Shown here: one piece after another, positions 42,647 to 50,831 of the stretch
Position numbering within the stretch: the stretch's first letter is position 1
Layout: each line of letters begins with the position of its first letter
From: Mucilaginibacter gossypiicola
GTDB lineage: Bacteria; Bacteroidota; Bacteroidia; Sphingobacteriales; Sphingobacteriaceae
DNA: 64,000 nucleotides
Assembly: GCF_900110105.1 (NCBI RefSeq)
Contig: NZ_FOCL01000008.1
Location: 248,001-312,000 of the forward strand
Direction: 5' to 3'
Translations under genes and position numbers: made by a program
Notes under the pieces: generated by a model
Databases searched by the model: none
What the model was told of the DNA's origin: nothing
The model's input: the letters and a program-made list of their open reading frames with translations, nothing else

Positions 42647-43177
42647 ATGGAAAAAACACTAAAATCTGCCAAATCTACTTGGATGCTGATTCCTGGGCTA
42701 TTAGCAATTTTTTATAACTTATGGTTGCCAGTAGAATTAAATCGAGGTGTGGTATTTGGAATTACTGAAAGTCTTGGTGCCTTGACCATTATAGCATTTC
42801 AGGTAAAATCTTCGAAGATTAAACGAGAACCATGGCCGAAATTGAGAAATTGGGGTTTAGTTTTTCTTTTATTGTTTTGTTTGACTTTTATAGCTTATAT
42901 TATCATGTTTGAGATGCAAAATATAAATATATCCAAATATGATACTTCTATTCTGTTACCATTTAAGATGAATAGTGATTTAAGATACATGATTGCTAAA
43001 ACGGGAAATGCTAACAATGCTATCTTAACTTACGGGCCGGAAGAAATTAGAAAATCCATCAATGAGTCTAAATTTGATATTGCACTAACTGAAATTATAT
43101 TCATGGTAACGTATAGTTTGATTTTTGAATTTTTGACTCTAAGCTTTTGCTTTTTTTCAGTTAAAGATAATAAGTGA
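42647..43177 (+). CDS. Small membrane protein of the caspase operon
   Basis: A 176-residue protein from the ATG at 42647 (MEKTLKSAKSTWMLIPGLL), 5 nt after the previous stop; a TTG at 42638 could also serve. Four hydrophobic segments are visible (MLIPGLLAIFYNLWL, GVVFGITESLGALTIIAF, LVFLLLFCLTFIAYIIMF and IIFMVTYSLIFEFLTLSF). No family recognised. It could anchor or sense for the two secreted partners. Confidence 0.72.
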   Translation: MEKTLKSAKSTWMLIPGLLAIFYNLWLPVELNRGVVFGITESLGALTIIAFQVKSSKIKREPWPKLRNWGLVFLLLFCLTFIAYIIMFEMQNINISKYDTSILLPFKMNSDLRYMIAKTGNANNAILTYGPEEIRKSINESKFDIALTEIIFMVTYSLIFEFLTLSFCFFSVKDNK

Positions 43178-43191
43178 GTCGGCCAACTAAT

Positions 43192-43330
43192 GAATAAATG
43201 TTCCGCCACCCAGCGTTAGGGATTGCAGCGGAAAACCCACAGCGCGGGTAGCCTTCGTGGTATAGCCAAGGCGAGGATTTGCAGCGTAAAGCCCGGGCCG
43301 CAGGCAACGCCATTAGCTGCTTTCAGTAGA
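43192..43330. repeat. Intergenic repeat with two diverged half-copies
   Basis: GGATTGCAGCGGAAAACCC (43219-43237) and GGATTTGCAGCGTAAAGCCC (43275-43294) are diverged direct copies, with CCCACAGCGCGGG between. A related short word (CCGGCCGCAAGCAACGC) occurs near 1580. Family membership across the genome is inferred. The rest of the 356-base gap to 43533 shows only A/T-rich leader sequence. Confidence 0.5.
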
Positions 43331-43533
43331 GGATTGAACATCTCATCAAAACCTAAACTCTTAAATAAAACCTTTCCTCCCTTTCATCTCAATTTATATT
43401 CACTACATTCTACCTAAACACATCTCAATTCAATTCAATTCCCCATCCATTCCTGCCTATAATACCTTATATTAGTATAGGTTTTCACAACCAGCCAATT
43501 GTATTCCGGTTTCTCATTTAAAAAAAGCCGAAC

Positions 43534-45246
43534 ATGAAAAAGGTATCGCTGTTATTTGTGTTTCCTGTGGTGCTGTTCGCTACATATTTGTTTGCGTTCC
43601 AGGGAAAAAAGCTAAAAGTACCGGGTAAAATAAAACCGGTAATCCCGGTAATGTGCTCATCGGGTGCAGCAGATGATGCAGACACGGCAGGCAGCAGCAA
43701 GTTTGTACAGCGCCTGCCCGGCTGGGGACATCACAGTTATGCTATAACTACCGGTAACGATAGTGCGCGGTTTTACTTTAACCAGGGTTTAACTATGTAT
43801 TATAGCTATCACATGAAAGAGGCATTTGCCTCGTTCAGGGAGGCATCGCGCTTTGATCCCGCTGCGGCTATGACTTATTGGGGACAAGCATTAAGCCTTG
43901 GCCCTTATTATAATGCCGGCGGACCTTATGTTGCACCTGCCGGTTTACCTGCTGTTTTGAAACAAATGAATGCTGTTACCGGCAACGCCTCTGAAAAGGA
44001 AAAGGCACTGATAGCGGTAATGAACCTGCGTTATCCACAAGCAGGTGCTAATGCAAGTGACAACGAAGCTTACGCCCAGGGTATGAAAAAGCTGATGCTG
44101 GCTTACCCAACCGATGCCGACCTTAAAATGCTGTACATCGACGCGGTAATGCTCATTCACCCCTGGGATTTTTGGGCTCCCGACGGTACCGATAAACCTT
44201 GGACCGCCGAACTGGTTACGCTGTGTAAAAGCGTTTTAAATACCAATCCTGATCATCCGGCAGCGTTGCACTATTACATCCATTTAACGGAGGCCTCGCG
44301 TAACCCCGGTGTTGCATTGGCCAATGCCGGGGCTTTAAAAAGACTGTTTCCGGGTATCGGGCACATGGTACACATGTCGAGCCATGTTTATCAGCGAAGC
44401 GGCTTGTATTTTCAGGGTGTTGATGCCAATGAAAAAGCGGCTAAATGTATTGTTACTTATGCCAGCCTGGCCCCCAATTTAAAGCTGACAAAAGTCAATT
44501 CGCACTTTTATGCGGTTGAAACGCTTTGTGCCTTTAACGGTGCTATGTACAACAGGGGGATGGAGGCAGCACAACGCTGCCGCAATGCTGTAAAACCTTC
44601 GGCAGGCGATACTTATTCACAATACCTGTATATGATGCCCGTGCTTACCATGGTGCGCCTTGGCAAATGGCATGAGTTGCTGAAAGATAGTATTGGCCCT
44701 AACTCTGCCTGGGCTTATGCACGGGTGCTGCACCATTTTGCACGGGGACTGGCATTCCTGTATACCGGCGGGCAGGATTCGGCCGTTGCCCAGCTTGCTT
44801 TATTGCGTGGCAGGCTTGATGATGCCTCTTTAAAACAGCGGCATATCCCTTTTAATACCGCTCTGGATGGCGCAACCGTTGCCGAAAATATATTGGATGG
44901 TGCTATTTTGCTTGGCCGTAATAAGTTTGATGATGGTATGGCGGCGTTTAAAAAAGCAGTGCAAACAGAAGATAACATGATTTACTCAGAACCCGCCGAG
45001 TGGCCTATCCCGGCACGGCAATTCCTGGGCGCCTACCTGCTCAAGACAGATTATAACCCGCAGGCCGAAACTGTTTTCCGTGAAGATCTGGAGCGCAACC
45101 CGGGCAACGGCTGGTCGATGCTGGGCATGTACCAAAGTTTAAAGGCGCAAAACCGTACCGATAAGCTGCCTTATTACAAGGCCGGTTTTACACGCTCGTT
45201 TTCGCATGCCGATGAGGTGCCCACGAGTTCGGTGGTTATAAATTGA
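43534..45246 (+). CDS. TPR-repeat secreted protein with conserved His motifs
   Basis: A 570-residue protein with a signal peptide (VSLLFVFPVVLFATYLFAFQ). TPR-like helices start at about 75 (FYFNQGLTMYYSYHMKEAFASF). Two His-rich blocks stand out at about 240-290: HPAALHYYIHLTEAS and GIGHMVHMSSHVYQRSG. They are spaced as in a conserved but uncharacterised TPR family and look like a metal site. The C-terminal third returns to TPR helices. No partner gene is evident. The function is not known; a hydrolase or metal-dependent role is conjecture. Confidence 0.78.
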   Translation: MKKVSLLFVFPVVLFATYLFAFQGKKLKVPGKIKPVIPVMCSSGAADDADTAGSSKFVQRLPGWGHHSYAITTGNDSARFYFNQGLTMYYSYHMKEAFASFREASRFDPAAAMTYWGQALSLGPYYNAGGPYVAPAGLPAVLKQMNAVTGNASEKEKALIAVMNLRYPQAGANASDNEAYAQGMKKLMLAYPTDADLKMLYIDAVMLIHPWDFWAPDGTDKPWTAELVTLCKSVLNTNPDHPAALHYYIHLTEASRNPGVALANAGALKRLFPGIGHMVHMSSHVYQRSGLYFQGVDANEKAAKCIVTYASLAPNLKLTKVNSHFYAVETLCAFNGAMYNRGMEAAQRCRNAVKPSAGDTYSQYLYMMPVLTMVRLGKWHELLKDSIGPNSAWAYARVLHHFARGLAFLYTGGQDSAVAQLALLRGRLDDASLKQRHIPFNTALDGATVAENILDGAILLGRNKFDDGMAAFKKAVQTEDNMIYSEPAEWPIPARQFLGAYLLKTDYNPQAETVFREDLERNPGNGWSMLGMYQSLKAQNRTDKLPYYKAGFTRSFSHADEVPTSSVVIN

Positions 45247-45281
45247 AAATGAGGGCGCCGACCAGTTTGCTGTTAATTGCG

Positions 45282-45300
45282 GCTAATATGATATATTAGC
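45282..45300. promoter_or_regulatory. Palindrome upstream of the rhomboid gene
   Basis: GCTAATAT-GAT-ATATTAGC is a perfect 8+8 inverted repeat 26 nt before the ATG at 45327, overlapping a weak -7 box (TAGCTTTA). Confidence 0.45.
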
Positions 45301-45326
45301 TTTACAAAATAACAGTGCGCCTTATC

Positions 45327-47195
45327 ATGAACCAATTTTTTACCAAACTCAAATTAATATTTGTCCCCTTTGTTGCGGTTACGGTATTGTTTATAACTAC
45401 CTATACCTTTTTAAACTGGTTCATATTTGTAAAGCTTAGTCTTTTTGTTGTTGATGATGTGTTTACGGAAATTGCCGGTCCGGGGGTAATAGCGTTGGTA
45501 ATTATTTTGTTATGGATGAAGCCGCGCCTTAAACTGCTTAACATGGTAAGTAACAGGCGCAGCGATCCGCTCAGTTTTGCCCTGTTGATAACTTACATAG
45601 GCATGCTGGGGCCCTGTATTATTGCACAAACATATATGGAAACGGCTACAGGCAAACTCACTGTACTTGATCATATAAGCAGTTTAAACCATTTGCCCCT
45701 AACCAAATATTATGAGGTAAACCATTTTCATACCGATAAGCGGTTTGCGCGCTTTAAAGTTACATTTAAGGTAAGCGGCAAGCACAATAACAATTTTGAT
45801 ATGGGCATATATGCCGTAAGCCCTGTACTTGATACAGCTTTTGCCCAGCCAGACACTACCGGCAAAATGTTAAACCCAAAAGGTAATTTTAAAAATCCCT
45901 TTGTGCTGCTTAATGGCAAGCCTATTACAGGGCAACAGCTAAAAAAGATAGATCCGGATAAGGTTGAAACCGTAAATGTTTTACATGGCAACGCCGCAAT
46001 TAGTATATATGGCGATAGGGGAAAGAATGGTGTATTATTAATCAGCCTGAAAAAACAATACAAAGTTGAAGATATACTGGCTGAAATTACAGACCCGCCG
46101 GTGCCGGCCTCTATAACACCGCCGGTTGCGTGGTTAACAACCAGCTATAGCAAAACCATTAGCAACAGGTTATCAGATTCAGAAAAACAGGCAGAATATA
46201 AAGTTTTTGCCGATGAAAGCCAGCGCGATTTTGACGCTAAAAACTTAAATGAATTTGTTTACCTGGAAAGGCTTGGCCCCAGCAGCATGAGGGACAATTA
46301 TATTGCTGCAGTGCGCACAAAAGATAGCCTGACCAGGGCTTATCCTGTTATTTTATCGCCGGTAAATGAACCTTTCGCGGCCAGGAATGGTAATAAGCTG
46401 TTTTGGGTATTTGCTATTTTGGGTATTTGCTGCGTCATCCTGTTAATGATAATAGCTTACTGGCCACTAAATGTTGATGCCGAACCGGTATCGCAAAAGC
46501 CGGCCGACCCTTTTGGCTTTAAAATAATCAGAGATCTGGTAGTGCCGCGTCAGGGCTTTTTTAGTACGGCTATCATCATTGATCTTAATCTGCTGCTGTT
46601 TATCATTATGGTTTGCAGTGGTTTGGGCTTTATTAATTTCAACACACATGACTTGTTGATCTGGGGCGGCAATTTCAGGCCATCGGTGCAAAACGGGCAA
46701 TACTGGCGGTTGTTAACTAATATGTTTTTGCATGGCGGCATCATGCATGTATTGTTTAATATGTATGGCTTGCTGTTTGTAGGCATCTTTCTGGAGCCCC
46801 TGCTTGGTACCGGCAAATACACCGTACTTTACCTGTTAACAGGAATAATAGCCAGTATTGCCAGTATCTGGTGGCACCCCGCTACGGTTAGCGTAGGGGC
46901 CTCGGGCGCCATATTTGGCATGTATGGCGTGTTTTTGGCACTGCTTACTACCAATTTGTTCCCTCCCGAATTTAAGAAGCCATTTTTGCTCAATACTGCT
47001 GTTTTTGTAGGATATAATCTTTTGGCGGGCTTATCGGGCGGCATTGATAATGCTGCGCATATAGGCGGCTTGCTCAGTGGCCTGTTGTTTGGGTATGCAT
47101 TGTATCCATCTCTGAAACAAAAAGCCCGCCAGGCAGAAGCTGAACAGGAAACCGTGCAAATGCTTGATGAGCTGGCTGGCAAAGATCAGGGTTAA
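45327..47195 (+). CDS. Rhomboid protease fused to a TonB-plug-like segment
   Basis: A 622-residue membrane protein from the ATG at 45327 (GTG at 45315 also in frame). The first 110 residues have two or three transmembrane segments. Residues about 190-245 resemble the plug of SusC/TonB receptors (FVLLNGKPI, KIDPDKVETVNVLHGNAAISIYG, DRGKNGVLLISLKK in order). After another transmembrane segment (FWVFAILGICCVILLMIIAYW) a rhomboid domain spans 440-605, with HGGIMHVLFNMYG, catalytic S526 in GASGAIFG and H578 in AHIGGLLSG. It cleaves membrane proteins; the plug-like piece may recruit substrate. The combination is unusual. Confidence 0.85.
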   Translation: MNQFFTKLKLIFVPFVAVTVLFITTYTFLNWFIFVKLSLFVVDDVFTEIAGPGVIALVIILLWMKPRLKLLNMVSNRRSDPLSFALLITYIGMLGPCIIAQTYMETATGKLTVLDHISSLNHLPLTKYYEVNHFHTDKRFARFKVTFKVSGKHNNNFDMGIYAVSPVLDTAFAQPDTTGKMLNPKGNFKNPFVLLNGKPITGQQLKKIDPDKVETVNVLHGNAAISIYGDRGKNGVLLISLKKQYKVEDILAEITDPPVPASITPPVAWLTTSYSKTISNRLSDSEKQAEYKVFADESQRDFDAKNLNEFVYLERLGPSSMRDNYIAAVRTKDSLTRAYPVILSPVNEPFAARNGNKLFWVFAILGICCVILLMIIAYWPLNVDAEPVSQKPADPFGFKIIRDLVVPRQGFFSTAIIIDLNLLLFIIMVCSGLGFINFNTHDLLIWGGNFRPSVQNGQYWRLLTNMFLHGGIMHVLFNMYGLLFVGIFLEPLLGTGKYTVLYLLTGIIASIASIWWHPATVSVGASGAIFGMYGVFLALLTTNLFPPEFKKPFLLNTAVFVGYNLLAGLSGGIDNAAHIGGLLSGLLFGYALYPSLKQKARQAEAEQETVQMLDELAGKDQG

Positions 47196-47207
47196 GGTAA
47201 CTTTTAT

Positions 47208-48029
47208 TTACACGTTTACGCTGTCCTTTTTAATTACTTCCAAAGGGATGTCGCCCATCCAGGCTGCCACTTCCGAAAATGAGCTCCAGTACGAACCCAG
47301 GATGCGCCCTGTACCGGCAAGTACAAACAGGTCAACTACAGCGGCCTGGATACCGGCAACTGTTTGGCGGCTCAGGTCTTTCGGGGGGCTGATGATCCGG
47401 TCGCCAAATGTTAATTTCAATTCAAGTTCAACGTTAACATCATCTGTTGCAAGAAAAAAACGGGTTGTATCATCGGCAGCCAGCAGTTCGTGCATGCGGG
47501 CAGTAAACAGCTCCAGCGGGCTGTTAGCTATTGCCATTGCGTTATCCGTTCGTCTAACCTGTACGCCCACGCCGGTTGGGTTAAGTGTACTTAACAGTTC
47601 ATTAATTTTAAAGCTAAGCATGGCAATAGGTTTAAAAAGCTTAAACTCGTCAATACTATCGGTAAAGCGCTGGCAGGTTTTTATGTAGATGCGTTTATGA
47701 TGGCGTACCGTTTCGTAAACATCTGCAAGCTGGTAATCTGCATCGGTAATGCAGATGTCAACCCGGGCAATAAAGTTTTTAAGTTTGGCCTTAACCGTGC
47801 TTTTTTTATCGGGCTGAACGGTGCGCGTTACAAAATCAAATACCCGCTTTTTGGGGATAATGGTAAAATCGGCAATTGGCTCAAGGAGCAGGTGATAGGG
47901 GCAGTTAAGCTCGTGCGTTTCGTTCCAGATAATGCACAGTTGGGTATTGAGCATCCGTTTAAGCCAGATGCCATTTGCAATAACCCGCAGCCTGTTGGCC
48001 AGCCCCCCCTGTGGTTCTAAGTAAATCAT
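47208..48029 (-). CDS. O-fucosyltransferase-like (NodZ/Fut8-type) protein
   Basis: A 273-residue protein of the GT-B O-FucT superfamily type. The N-terminal GGLANRLR motif (8-15) and the central GVQVRRTDNAMA block with the conserved HxRR-like arginine pair are visible; FFLATDDVNVE is the acidic block after it. These enzymes transfer fucose or related sugars from a nucleotide sugar. No glycan gene adjoins; it is convergent with the rhomboid gene, 12 bp apart. Acceptor unknown. Confidence 0.72.
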   Translation of the reverse strand: MIYLEPQGGLANRLRVIANGIWLKRMLNTQLCIIWNETHELNCPYHLLLEPIADFTIIPKKRVFDFVTRTVQPDKKSTVKAKLKNFIARVDICITDADYQLADVYETVRHHKRIYIKTCQRFTDSIDEFKLFKPIAMLSFKINELLSTLNPTGVGVQVRRTDNAMAIANSPLELFTARMHELLAADDTTRFFLATDDVNVELELKLTFGDRIISPPKDLSRQTVAGIQAAVVDLFVLAGTGRILGSYWSSFSEVAAWMGDIPLEVIKKDSVNV

Positions 48030-48274
48030 ACCTCTTTTCGGGTATAAGTATAGGGAATAAATAGGGCAGGATAAAGGACTAAATTAAGTATACAGGCGTT
48101 TTACTAACGATAAGGAGGAAAAATACTCCATTTATAGCATATAGCCACGCGGGTATGCGGCGTAGGGTTAGGGGGAATGCTCGTGATTCCTTTAAAGTAA
48201 CTAATGCAAAATACGTAATTGAAACGTCTTCAGGATTTGCAGTACCTTATTGAAGGTAGCTGCCGTAGCCGTCT
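48030..48274. other. Noncoding spacer
   Basis: No gene, repeat or clear structure seen in these 245 bases. Confidence 0.5.
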
Positions 48275-48913
48275 TTAATTATCTTTCATTCTGATCAGGT
48301 ATACTTCTTTTTTACCGGCCACTGTAAATTGCTGATTTTTATCATAGTTGTAATAAGGCTCGGCAATTTGTATGTCAGTACTCGGGAAGTTGCTGCCCAA
48401 TATGGCCTGAGCTTCGGCAGCGGTATAAAGTTTACCCTTAATATCGAAAATGAAGCCATAATCTGAATTTTGGAGGTCTTTAAAACTAATCCGGCCCTGT
48501 GGTATCACAAAAGTTATAGGTACTGTATACTGCACCCGCACAGGTTTGCTATTCTGTATACCCGGAAGCCATTTAGGGCTCTGTTCCAAAACTTTAACAG
48601 CTTCAGCCTCGCAACCGGCGCCAATACAATTCATGGGCATAACGGTGCTTACTTCGCCATTTTTTTCAATTATAAACGATAAAACAACCTTGCCATTAAT
48701 TCCTATCAAACGCGCTATTTCCGGGTATTTTAGGTTTTTGCTTATATAATTACCAAAGGCGGCGAGGCCACCCGGAAATTCAGGTACCTGTTCAATTGAT
48801 GTATAAGCTGCGGAATGTTTCGCTTTTTTAGTAGTGTCGGTTTGCGTGGCGTTGCCGGCAAATACAACGTGGCCCATGAGCATGGCAGCTACGGTAAAGT
48901 AATAAGGTTTCAT
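48275..48913 (-). CDS. TonB C-terminal domain (energy transducer-like) protein
   Basis: A 212-residue protein from the ATG at 48913 (MKPYYFTVAAMLMGHVVFAG, a signal peptide); the longer frame from 48991 adds 26 residues without support. A TonB_C domain spans about 40-145: QVPEFPGGLAAFGNYISKNL, then GKVVLSFIIEKNGEVS, then PGIQNSKPVRVQYTVPITF. It lacks the membrane anchor of true TonB, so it is a secreted TonB-like protein of unknown use. The tail (about 150-212) is unassigned. Confidence 0.85.
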   Translation of the reverse strand: MKPYYFTVAAMLMGHVVFAGNATQTDTTKKAKHSAAYTSIEQVPEFPGGLAAFGNYISKNLKYPEIARLIGINGKVVLSFIIEKNGEVSTVMPMNCIGAGCEAEAVKVLEQSPKWLPGIQNSKPVRVQYTVPITFVIPQGRISFKDLQNSDYGFIFDIKGKLYTAAEAQAILGSNFPSTDIQIAEPYYNYDKNQQFTVAGKKEVYLIRMKDN

Positions 48914-49173
48914 GCGGTAAAGATAGGCAGGGTTTTCTGAATTAGATAATACCGGCGATTTTTTGGTTGATTGCCGTGTTAAGCTTATCAATCCTTAAAA
49001 ATTTCCTCAACCCATCACCGGTTTTACGCCGCCAATTGGATGGTGCGGTAACATGCCATCCAAAATGGCTTCGAAAAGTCAAAAAATTAAACCAGCTAAT
49101 GCTTAGTTAAATACCTTTCAAACATATGTTAAAACACAGGTGCAAAAATTATAAAAAAATAACGTACTAACTA
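48914..49173. other. Noncoding region between the TonB-like gene and the ribosomal cluster
   Basis: No gene seen. The left part is leader of the minus-strand TonB-like gene; the right part is A/T-rich before the rplC promoter. Confidence 0.5.
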
Positions 49174-49204
49174 TTTGATAATTAATACAAAGTTTCTATC
49201 TTTG
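49174..49204 (+). promoter_or_regulatory. Promoter of the ribosomal protein cluster
   Basis: TTTG (49174-49177), 19 bases, then TATCTTTG (49197-49204): an exact match to the Bacteroidota TTTG-N19-TAnnTTTG consensus. It places the transcription start near 49212 and rplC first in the transcript. Confidence 0.9.
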
Positions 49205-49278
49205 CCGTCCCTTTCGGGGGAGAAATATGCCTTGAACGAAGCCCTACTGCTTCGATGGGCACAAAAACAATTAAAAAA
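49205..49278 (+). promoter_or_regulatory. Structured leader before rplC
   Basis: Two hairpins: CCC-TTTC-GGGG near 49208-49220 and CGAAGC (49237-49242) with GCTTCG (49249-49254). They could serve ribosomal protein feedback control; this is unproven. Confidence 0.45.
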
Positions 49279-49896
49279 ATGTCAGGAATTATTGGTAAAA
49301 AAGTAGGAATGACCAGCATTTTCGACGAGACAGGGAAAAACATTCCTTGTACAGTAATCGAAGCTGGCCCTTGCGTAGTAACACAAGTTAGGTCTGTGGA
49401 AACAGACGGATACGCTGCTGTTCAGTTAGCGTATGGCGACAAAAAGGAAAAAAACACTTCTGCCCCTTTAAAAGGACACTTCCAGAAAGCCAACACCGCT
49501 CCAAAGCGTAAATTGGTTGAATTCAAAACTTTCGAAGATCAAAAATCATTAGGCGACACCGTTACTGTCGAGATTTTTGCTGCGGGAGATTTTGTTGATG
49601 TGGTAGGTACCTCAAAAGGTAAGGGTTTTCAGGGTGTGGTAAAACGTCATGGTTTTGGCGGTGTGGGTATGCAAACTCACGGTCAGCATAACCGTTTACG
49701 TGCGCCAGGTTCTTTGGGTGCGTCATCATGGCCTTCACGTGTATTTAAAGGTATGCGTATGGCTGGTCAAACCGGAAATGTTCGCGTTAAAGTACAAAAC
49801 CTTGAAGTAGTTAAGGTTTTCGCTGAGCAGAATCTGTTAGTAGTTAAAGGTTCCATCCCCGGAGCTAAGGGTTCATTTGTAATAGTGGATAAATAA
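49279..49896 (+). CDS. rplC: 50S ribosomal protein L3
   Basis: A 205-residue protein starting MSGIIGKKVGMTSIFDE, the canonical L3 N-terminus; an in-frame ATG at 49255 adds 8 residues that no homologue has. The internal loop GFGGVGMQTHGQHNRLRAPGS contacts the peptidyl transferase centre, with the glutamine that is methylated in other bacteria in the MQTHGQ region. It is first in the cluster; the usual rpsJ is not upstream. Confidence 0.98.
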   Translation: MSGIIGKKVGMTSIFDETGKNIPCTVIEAGPCVVTQVRSVETDGYAAVQLAYGDKKEKNTSAPLKGHFQKANTAPKRKLVEFKTFEDQKSLGDTVTVEIFAAGDFVDVVGTSKGKGFQGVVKRHGFGGVGMQTHGQHNRLRAPGSLGASSWPSRVFKGMRMAGQTGNVRVKVQNLEVVKVFAEQNLLVVKGSIPGAKGSFVIVDK

Positions 49897-49897
49897 G

Positions 49898-50530
49898 ATG
49901 GAAGTTAACGTATTAAACGTATCAGGTAAACAAACAGGTGCCAAGGTGCAGCTTCCTGAATCGATCTTCGGTATTGAGCCAAATGATCACGCTATCTATC
50001 TTGATGTTAAGCAATATCTTGCTAATCAACGTCAGGGTACACACAAATCAAAACAGCGTAATGAGATTGCAGGTTCAACCCGCAAGCTATATAAGCAAAA
50101 AGGTACAGGCGGTGCCCGTGCCGGTGGTATTAAATCACCATTATTTAACGGTGGTGGCCGTGTATTCGGTCCGCAACCACGTGATTACAGCTTCAAATTA
50201 AACAAAAAGCTTAAATCACTGGCCCGTAACTCTGCTTTATCATACAAAGCAAAGGATAACAACATTTTAGTGTTAGAGGATTTTAATTTTGATAACATCA
50301 AAACTAAAAACTACATTAAGTTGGAGGCCGATTTGAATGTTACTAATGATAAAACATTATTAGTAGTAGCAGGCGCTGAAAATAACAATGTTTATTTATC
50401 AAGCAGAAACCTGAAAAAAAGCAAAGTAATTTCTGTTGAGCAATTAAACACTTATGATGTGTTGAATGCTGGCAAACTTTTGCTTACTACAGGTGCTGTT
50501 AAAACTTTGGAGGAAGCATTAGCTAAGTAA
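49898..50530 (+). CDS. rplD: 50S ribosomal protein L4
   Basis: A 210-residue protein that starts 1 nt after rplC ends. The tunnel loop GSTRKLYKQKGTGGARAGG is intact, as is the FGPQPRDYSFKLNKK segment. In E. coli L4 represses its own S10 operon at the leader, which makes the rplC leader hairpins of interest. Confidence 0.98.
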   Translation: MEVNVLNVSGKQTGAKVQLPESIFGIEPNDHAIYLDVKQYLANQRQGTHKSKQRNEIAGSTRKLYKQKGTGGARAGGIKSPLFNGGGRVFGPQPRDYSFKLNKKLKSLARNSALSYKAKDNNILVLEDFNFDNIKTKNYIKLEADLNVTNDKTLLVVAGAENNNVYLSSRNLKKSKVISVEQLNTYDVLNAGKLLLTTGAVKTLEEALAK

Positions 50531-50532
50531 TT

Positions 50533-50823
50533 ATGGAAATTTTAAAACAACCCCTACTTACTGAAAAAGTTACTCAGTTAACTGAAAAGCTTAACCGTTA
50601 TGCTTTCAAAGTTGATCACAGGGCTAACAAAATTCAGATCAAAAATGCCATTGAGGCAATGTATGGTGTAAATATCACTGCGGTGAACACCATGAAATAC
50701 GTCGGTAAACTAAAAACCCGCAATACTAAGGCTGGCGCTGTTCAAGGCCGTTCAGCTACTTACAAAAAAGCGATCGTTACGTTGAAGGACGGAGAAGTAA
50801 TTGATTTTTACAGCAATATATAA
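50533..50823 (+). CDS. rplW: 50S ribosomal protein L23
   Basis: A 96-residue protein (LKQPLLTEKVTQLTEKLNRY, then FKVDHRANKIQIKNAIEAMY), 2 nt after rplD. It sits at the tunnel exit and is the docking site for trigger factor and SRP. Length is usual. Confidence 0.97.
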   Translation: MEILKQPLLTEKVTQLTEKLNRYAFKVDHRANKIQIKNAIEAMYGVNITAVNTMKYVGKLKTRNTKAGAVQGRSATYKKAIVTLKDGEVIDFYSNI

Positions 50824-50831
50824 TTATAGAA

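Noticed and set aside
49255..49278. Upstream ATG adding 8 residues to L3
   Set aside because: Homologous L3 proteins begin at MSGIIGKKVGM; the extra codons lie in the structured leader.
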